Source of the DNA: an uncultured Oscillospiraceae bacterium
GTDB lineage: Bacteria; Bacillota; Clostridia; Oscillospirales; Acutalibacteraceae
NCBI GenBank assembly: GCA_900549155.1
Contig: URNF01000073.1
Coordinates: 1 to 10,280 of the forward strand
Reading direction: 5' to 3'
DNA length: 10,280 nt
Each line of letters begins with the position of its first letter. Within the stretch, counting starts at the first letter, position 1. Shown here piece after piece: positions 6,378-10,280 of the stretch. The notes beneath the pieces were generated by a model. The model saw only the letters and a list, made by a program, of their open reading frames with translations. It was not told the DNA's origin and made no database searches. The position numbers were made by a program, and so were the translations under genes.

Positions 6378-6761
6378 ATGAAAAAACTTTCGGCACTCAT
6401 TCTGACCGTGCTGGTGCTGGCGGCGGCACTGTGCGGTTGCGGCGGCAGCTCCGACGCACCCGACACGACCGGCACCACGCCCGCTCCCGCGGCGGACAAA
6501 ACCGACGGCAAAGCCGCCGTCGACACCGCGACAACGTTAAAGGACGGCAGCCCCGCGCTGCTGTTTGAGGATGTCCAGCCCGCCGACGACTACGGCACCA
6601 AAATGAGCTGCCCTGTCTATGGCTACAGCTTCAGCCACGACGGCGTGCCGTTCATCGTCGCTTATATCGTCGTGAACGAGTCGGCTGCCGACAGCGCCAA
6701 GCGCACCGAAATGAAAGGCTATGTGGACGATATGATCAACACCGTCCACACCGCGCAATAA
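6378..6761 (+). CDS. Small lipoprotein of unknown function
   Basis: A predicted lipoprotein of 127 residues. Residues 1-20 are a signal peptide beginning MKKL and ending LCG, with lipidated Cys21. A Thr/Pro/Ala/Asp-rich linker runs to about residue 55 (DAPDTTGTTPAPAADKTDG), followed by a compact mature domain of about 70 residues. This contains YGYSFSHDGVPFIVAYIVVNE and a polar C-terminal helix (KRTEMKGYVDDMINTV). I do not recognise the domain. The start at 6378 has AGGTGGG (6364-6370) 7 bases upstream; the in-frame ATG at 6276 lies upstream of the promoter. It is divergent from GH2 and ends at a bidirectional terminator. Its first 30 residues are identical at 20 positions to those of the lipoprotein at 3089-3697, but the rest is unrelated by eye. 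Confidence 0.82.
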   Translation: MKKLSALILTVLVLAAALCGCGGSSDAPDTTGTTPAPAADKTDGKAAVDTATTLKDGSPALLFEDVQPADDYGTKMSCPVYGYSFSHDGVPFIVAYIVVNESAADSAKRTEMKGYVDDMINTVHTAQ

Positions 6762-6775
6762 GCATAGCTCCAACC

Positions 6776-6817
6776 AAAAATTGCCACAGCGAAGAAAACT
6801 TCGCTGCGGCAATTTTT
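6776..6817. terminator. Bidirectional terminator between convergent genes
   Basis: Bases 6776-6794 pair with 6799-6817 with a single A/C mismatch (6786/6807) around an A4 loop. The stem has A5 at one foot and T5 at the other, so it can end the lipoprotein transcript on the plus strand and the ABC operon (stop at 6826) on the minus strand. Confidence 0.85.
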
Positions 6818-6825
6818 GTATACTT

Positions 6826-8247
6826 TCATCCTTTAACCTCCACCGTCCTGCCGCCGAGGTCCGCGCGGATGCGGTGGGAAATGGAGATCACGGTGCGTCC
6901 CGCAGACGCGCGGCGCAGCGCTTTCAGCACGCGTGTCTCGGTTGCGGCATCGAGGTTGGCGGTGATCTCGTCGAGCAGCAACACGGCGGGATCTGCCGCC
7001 GCAGCGCGGGCAATGGACAAAAGCTGCCACTCGCCCTGCGAAAACAGCCCGTCGGTGCAGACGGTGATCTTCCCCGCCTGCGGCGCATACAACCCCAAAA
7101 GCAGGCGAAACACCGTGCTTTTTCCGGCGCCCGTCCTGCCGACAAGCGTGACCTGCTCGCCCGCTTTCACCGTCATGGAAAAATCGCGCAGCACCGGCTT
7201 TTCGTCATAGCCGAACGTCACATGGGAAAGCACCACATCGCCCCGCGCCGCCGTTTCCCTCTCGGGCGGGATCGCCCGCTCCGCTTGGGACAAAAACGCG
7301 TCGATGCGCTTGACGCCTGCCATCGCCGACTGAATGGTTTGGATCTCCATGCCGAGACTTTCGATCGGCGAGAAGATGCGGGAGATATAGTTGATCACGG
7401 CAACCGACGTGCCGACAGACATGCCGAAAAGCGCCAGAATGTCCGCCCTGCCCGAAGCGGAAAGCAGCATCACGATGCCGACCACTGCCGCATTCAGCAA
7501 CAGTACCACGGGGGAATACACCGCGTCATAGAAATTCGTTTTTTCCACGGCGGCATAGCTTTCGCCGATGCGGCGGTCATAGCGCCGCTCCATGAAACGC
7601 TCCATGCCGAGTGCGCGGATGGTACGGATGTTGTGCAGCGTCTCGGGCACATGCCCGCTCACAGCGGCAACCGCGCGGCGGTTTTCGAGCTGCGCGGCAA
7701 GCATCTTCTTTTGCACATGCCGCGTGAAAACGGCAAAGAGCGGCAAAACCACCAGCAGCACAAGCGCAAGCCCGGTGTTTTTCACCGCAATGACCGCCAG
7801 GATCGAAAGAATACGGCAGGCATCCGCGACCATGCTGATGATGCCGGAGGTGAAAAGCGCTTCGACCGTGTCCACATCTCCCGAAAAGCGTGCGGCGACC
7901 TCGCCGGGCTTTTGCGCCATGAGCACGGCGGCGGGCAGTGCTATGAGCTTTTGCGACATTTCGGAGCGCAGCGCATGCGTCATTTTCTGCCCGAAAAGCA
8001 CCAAAAGCGTTTCCTGCGCCGCCGAGAGCACCCCCTCGAGCGCAAGACTGCCGAAATAGGCAAGCACAGCGGCAAATGTCAGCGAGACGCCGTCGGTCAG
8101 ACGGTCGATGACGCGGGCAAGCAGCAGCGGCGGCAGCAGCGATGCCGCGACGGATGCCGCCACGCACAAAAGCGTCCCCGCCGTCAGCAGCCGGTGCTCC
8201 CGCGCCGCCGTGCGCAGTGCCGCAAAAACCCCTTCCTTACGCTTCAT
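6826..8247 (-). CDS. ABC exporter half-transporter, subunit 2, with internally deleted nucleotide-binding domain
   Basis: The second half of a heterodimeric ABC exporter of the multidrug type; 473 residues, well below the usual 550-600. An N-terminal membrane domain with about six helices (about 20-310) is complete. The ATPase domain has Walker A GRTGAGKST (370-378), an odd signature SQGEW (403-407), Walker B VLLLDE with catalytic Glu427, D-loop NLD and H-loop His458. Walker A Lys to signature Ser is only 27 residues, against 94 in the partner subunit. The chain passes from strand GKITV (392-396) to CTDGLFSQGEW, so the Q-loop and helical subdomain are missing while the frame stays open. The start at 8247 is set by GGGAGGTG (8254-8261), eight bases after GGGAGG, and overlaps the partner gene's end by 11 bases. 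Family is certain; whether the product hydrolyses ATP in a coupled way is doubtful. Confidence 0.88.
   Translation of the reverse strand: MKRKEGVFAALRTAAREHRLLTAGTLLCVAASVAASLLPPLLLARVIDRLTDGVSLTFAAVLAYFGSLALEGVLSAAQETLLVLFGQKMTHALRSEMSQKLIALPAAVLMAQKPGEVAARFSGDVDTVEALFTSGIISMVADACRILSILAVIAVKNTGLALVLLVVLPLFAVFTRHVQKKMLAAQLENRRAVAAVSGHVPETLHNIRTIRALGMERFMERRYDRRIGESYAAVEKTNFYDAVYSPVVLLLNAAVVGIVMLLSASGRADILALFGMSVGTSVAVINYISRIFSPIESLGMEIQTIQSAMAGVKRIDAFLSQAERAIPPERETAARGDVVLSHVTFGYDEKPVLRDFSMTVKAGEQVTLVGRTGAGKSTVFRLLLGLYAPQAGKITVCTDGLFSQGEWQLLSIARAAAADPAVLLLDEITANLDAATETRVLKALRRASAGRTVISISHRIRADLGGRTVEVKG
7048..7074 (-). other. Junction of the apparent in-frame deletion in ABC subunit 2
   Basis: The codons for GKITV lie at about 7060-7074 and those for CTDG at 7048-7059. 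In related ATPase domains roughly 67 residues (about 200 bases) normally separate these two points. The join is at about 7059/7060 and keeps the frame. CACCG occurs just on both sides of the join, but that cannot prove a mechanism because recombination between repeats leaves one copy. Confidence 0.65.
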
Positions 8248-9973
8248 GCTTTTCACCTCCCGTTTGACTTTCAAAAAGCTGTCGATAGGCGGGCGTCGTC
8301 GCCATCAGCTCGTCGTGCGTGCCGACAACGGTTTCCCCGTTCTCCATAAAAATCACCTGCTGCATCTGCGGAAAATGATACAGCCGATGTGAAATGAGCA
8401 AAACGATCTTATCCTTTGCATATTCCCGCAGGTTTTCAAACACCGCATCCTCCGTTTTGCGGTCAAGCGCGGAAAACGGATCGTCAAGGATCATCAGCGA
8501 GCGCGGGTGCGCCAGTGTTCTGGCAAGCGCCAGCCGCTGTGCCTGTCCGCCGGAAAGGCGCGTGCCGCTGCCGCCGATCACGGTCGCAGGTCCGTTCTCC
8601 ATCGCCATGACCTCGTCCATGAGCGCGACCGCCGCAAGATACGGCACGGCATCCTGCTCTGTACCGCAAAGCACGTTATTCTCCACCGTGTCGGTGAAAA
8701 GCTCGGGATCGTGCCCGAGATAGCCGACCGTTTCGGCAATCTCGCGCGGGGACAGCGTCGAAAGCTCCCTGTCGCCGAAGCGGATCGCCCCGCCGAAAGG
8801 CGCTTCACAGAGAAACACCCGTCCGAGGGTGGACTTGCCGCAGGCGACGGGACCCGTGACACCGATGATATCGCCGGGGTGCGCCGTCAGCGAAAGTCCC
8901 GCAAAGATCGGCTCGTCACCATAGGCAAAGGAAACACCGTCCAGCACCAAAGCGGCAGGCTGCGCGGCAACGAGCGGCTTTTCCTGCACAGCCGTGTGCA
9001 TCAGCGGACGGATCCGCCGCCACGACACCTCCGCTTTCTGCACGGAATTGAACAGCTTGGCGACCTTTGAGGATTTGACGGTCAGCTTTGTGAAGCAGGA
9101 AAGAAACGTCGTGAACGCCGCAATGTCCCAGGCGCGCCACCCCGTCCCGAGCACGTTTTTCGCGCCGCACCACAGAATGAACAAGACCCCCGCTCCCGAT
9201 GCCGCAAGATAGAGCGGCGGCAGCGCAGACTGCCACACATTGGAGCGCACGGCAGCCTTTTCATAGCGGGAAAGCGTCTCCTCATAGCGCGCCGCCCGCG
9301 CATCCTCACAGCTGTATATGCGATAGGTCACGGCGTTTTCCGCGCGGTCAAGCGTTGCGGCGCTCAAAGCGCCCGCCGCCTTTTTGTATGCCGCGCCCGC
9401 GCGCTGCACCGGCTTTTTCATCCGCGCGGCGCAGAAATAGGACAGCGGCGTGAACAGCAAACTGAGAAATGCCAGCTGCGGGTCATACTCAAACAGCATC
9501 ACCGCATAGCCGACAAGCGCCACGCCCGTATCGAACACCTCTGTTGTGAATTTCCGCATCCCCTCCACACAATCATCCACATCGGAGATGGCTTTCGTCA
9601 TCAGCTCGCCGACGCCCTCTTTTTCCAAGGCAGCGCGGCTCTCGCGCACCAGATCGGCATAGAGGATGCCCTTCATGCGACGGTTGATGTTGTTGGCAAA
9701 GCGCCGCACATAAAAGCGCTTGATAAACCGCGCCGCCTGCACAAAAAGCGTGACCGCAAGATAGGCAAGCACCAGCACTGCCATTGCCCCCGCCTTCCTG
9801 CTCCCGCCGAGAATGTCGGCGAGGCACTGCGCGAGCTTTCCCTCAAACCACGGCGTTGCCAGCAGCCCCACGTTATAGAACACGCCCGACAGCGTTACAA
9901 ACGTCAGCGGCAGCCACTGATCGCGGAAATAGGACAAAATGCGGTCGGGACGAAAGGTCTTTTCGGTTTTCAT
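8237..9973 (-). CDS. ABC exporter half-transporter, subunit 1 (degenerate-site subunit)
   Basis: The first half of a heterodimeric multidrug-type ABC exporter; 578 residues, normal length. The membrane domain with about six helices spans about 20-310. The ATPase domain (about 342-565) has Walker A GPVACGKST (374-382), VGYLGHDPELF where His421 replaces the usual Q-loop Gln, canonical signature LSGGQ (473-477), and Walker B SLMILDD. There Asp498 replaces the catalytic Glu. D-loop SALD and H-loop His529 follow. In heterodimeric exporters such as TM287/288 and BmrCD one site is degenerate in this way. Here it would pair subunit 1 Walker A/B with the odd signature of subunit 2. The start at 9973 is chosen because the upstream in-frame extension runs through the MarR gene; a modest GGGAAG Shine-Dalgarno lies in the MarR end. 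Seven bases separate it from MarR, and its end overlaps subunit 2. Confidence 0.92.
   Translation of the reverse strand: MKTEKTFRPDRILSYFRDQWLPLTFVTLSGVFYNVGLLATPWFEGKLAQCLADILGGSRKAGAMAVLVLAYLAVTLFVQAARFIKRFYVRRFANNINRRMKGILYADLVRESRAALEKEGVGELMTKAISDVDDCVEGMRKFTTEVFDTGVALVGYAVMLFEYDPQLAFLSLLFTPLSYFCAARMKKPVQRAGAAYKKAAGALSAATLDRAENAVTYRIYSCEDARAARYEETLSRYEKAAVRSNVWQSALPPLYLAASGAGVLFILWCGAKNVLGTGWRAWDIAAFTTFLSCFTKLTVKSSKVAKLFNSVQKAEVSWRRIRPLMHTAVQEKPLVAAQPAALVLDGVSFAYGDEPIFAGLSLTAHPGDIIGVTGPVACGKSTLGRVFLCEAPFGGAIRFGDRELSTLSPREIAETVGYLGHDPELFTDTVENNVLCGTEQDAVPYLAAVALMDEVMAMENGPATVIGGSGTRLSGGQAQRLALARTLAHPRSLMILDDPFSALDRKTEDAVFENLREYAKDKIVLLISHRLYHFPQMQQVIFMENGETVVGTHDELMATTPAYRQLFESQTGGEKHEA
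8254..8261 (-). promoter_or_regulatory. Ribosome binding site of ABC subunit 2
   Basis: The minus strand reads GGGAGGTG inside the last codons of subunit 1. It selects the ATG at 8247 over the in-frame ATG at 8274, which would lie upstream of this site. The arrangement suggests translational coupling. Confidence 0.75.
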
Positions 9974-9980
9974 CACCGAC

Positions 9981-10280
9981 TCACTTCCCTTTCCCGCCGA
10001 GAAGATGCGGAAACCCCGCGCGGCTCTCGGTCTTGGACGCGACATACAAAGTGTCCAGCAGCGCCGCAAAGGTCTTTCTCTCCTCTGCGGTCAGGGCGGA
10101 AAGCAAAAAGGCATAAAACGCCGCCTCCGTCTCCGTTTTGGACGCTTTCATGGCTTCCGCCTTTTCGGTGGGATAGAGAAGGCGGCTGCGCCGATCGGCG
10201 GGATCGTCCTTGCGCACAAGAAAGCCCTTTGCCTCAAGGTTCTTGGTGCGGCGGGCAACGGCGGCCTTGTCCGCGTGCAG
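9981..10280 (-). CDS. MarR family transcriptional regulator (partial, N-terminus outside window)
   Basis: The last 99 residues of a MarR-type winged-helix repressor; the frame stays open to the window edge at 10280, so the N-terminal dimer helix and first DNA-binding helices are missing. The visible part starts in the recognition helix (ADKAAVARRTKNLEAKGFL). It continues through the wing, VRKDDPADRRSRLLYPTEKA, with the DxxDRR motif typical of MarR, and ends with the C-terminal helix that helps form the dimer (about residues 44-83). It is the first visible gene of the operon, 7 bases upstream of ABC subunit 1. By analogy with other marR-ABC-ABC loci it likely represses the exporter operon and is released by a drug-like ligand; the operator would be beyond the window. 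Confidence 0.9.
   Translation of the reverse strand: MHADKAAVARRTKNLEAKGFLVRKDDPADRRSRLLYPTEKAEAMKASKTETEAAFYAFLLSALTAEERKTFAALLDTLYVASKTESRAGFPHLLGGKGK

Noticed and set aside
7048..7066. CACCG on both sides of the ABC junction as proof of repeat-mediated deletion
   Set aside because: Deletion between repeats leaves a single copy, so two nearby copies are not evidence; a 5-base match is also expected by chance.
6826..8247. Calling ABC subunit 2 a pseudogene
   Set aside because: The frame, start, RBS, terminal motifs and operon position are intact. A large internal loss is likely, but loss of function cannot be shown from sequence alone, so it is kept as a CDS with the defect noted.
6781..8349. 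A 522-residue plus-strand open frame opposite the ABC genes
   Set aside because: It begins inside a terminator hairpin and mirrors the codons of a clear ABC transporter; its composition is typical of an antisense shadow.
1..10280. Mobile element, CRISPR array or RNA genes
   Set aside because: No transposase, integrase, terminal inverted repeats, regularly spaced repeats, tRNA cloverleaf or rRNA-like sequence was seen on either strand.

Overview
The window looks like a chromosomal segment of a fairly GC-rich Firmicute, most likely a gut- or rumen-type Clostridia member (inference). The grounds are sigma-A-type promoters with extended -10 boxes, strong GGGAGG/AAGGAGG ribosome binding sites, short lipoproteins with an LCGC lipobox, cytoplasmic glycoside hydrolases, and a MarR / heterodimeric ABC exporter operon. 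I see no mobile element, CRISPR array, tRNA or rRNA. No gene-free stretch exceeds 300 bases; the longest is about 240 bases (2847-3088).

Layout. (1) 1-71: two abutting perfect hairpins, the second closing the first operon. (2) 70-2846, minus strand: a GH97 glycosidase of the retaining, alpha-galactosidase-like type, followed by a DUF1003 membrane protein that starts within a few bases of its stop. (3) 3089-3697, plus strand: a 202-residue lipoprotein of unknown function, divergent from GH97. (4) 3701-3776: two hairpins between convergent genes. (5) 3784-6204, minus strand: a GH2 beta-mannosidase-like enzyme. (6) 6378-6761, plus strand: a second, 127-residue lipoprotein, divergent from GH2. 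(7) 6776-6817: a bidirectional terminator. (8) 6826-10280, minus strand: a drug-exporter-type operon, a MarR regulator (cut by the window edge) then two ABC half-transporters that abut or overlap.

How the genes may work together. GH97 and GH2 both lack signal peptides, so they should act in the cytoplasm on imported oligosaccharides. An alpha-galactosidase plus a beta-mannosidase would suit galactomannan-derived oligosaccharides, but no sugar transporter is in view and each enzyme has its own promoter. Each enzyme gene is divergent from a small lipoprotein, and the two lipoproteins share nearly the same 5' end (RBS, signal peptide, lipobox and the first mature residues) before diverging completely. 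The MarR-ABC-ABC unit has the usual asymmetric logic of heterodimeric exporters: a degenerate site from the Asp-type Walker B of subunit 1 and the odd signature of subunit 2.

The most unusual point is in the second ABC subunit. Its nucleotide-binding domain passes from just after Walker A almost directly to the signature motif. About 67 residues, covering the Q-loop and helical subdomain, are absent, yet the reading frame is intact.
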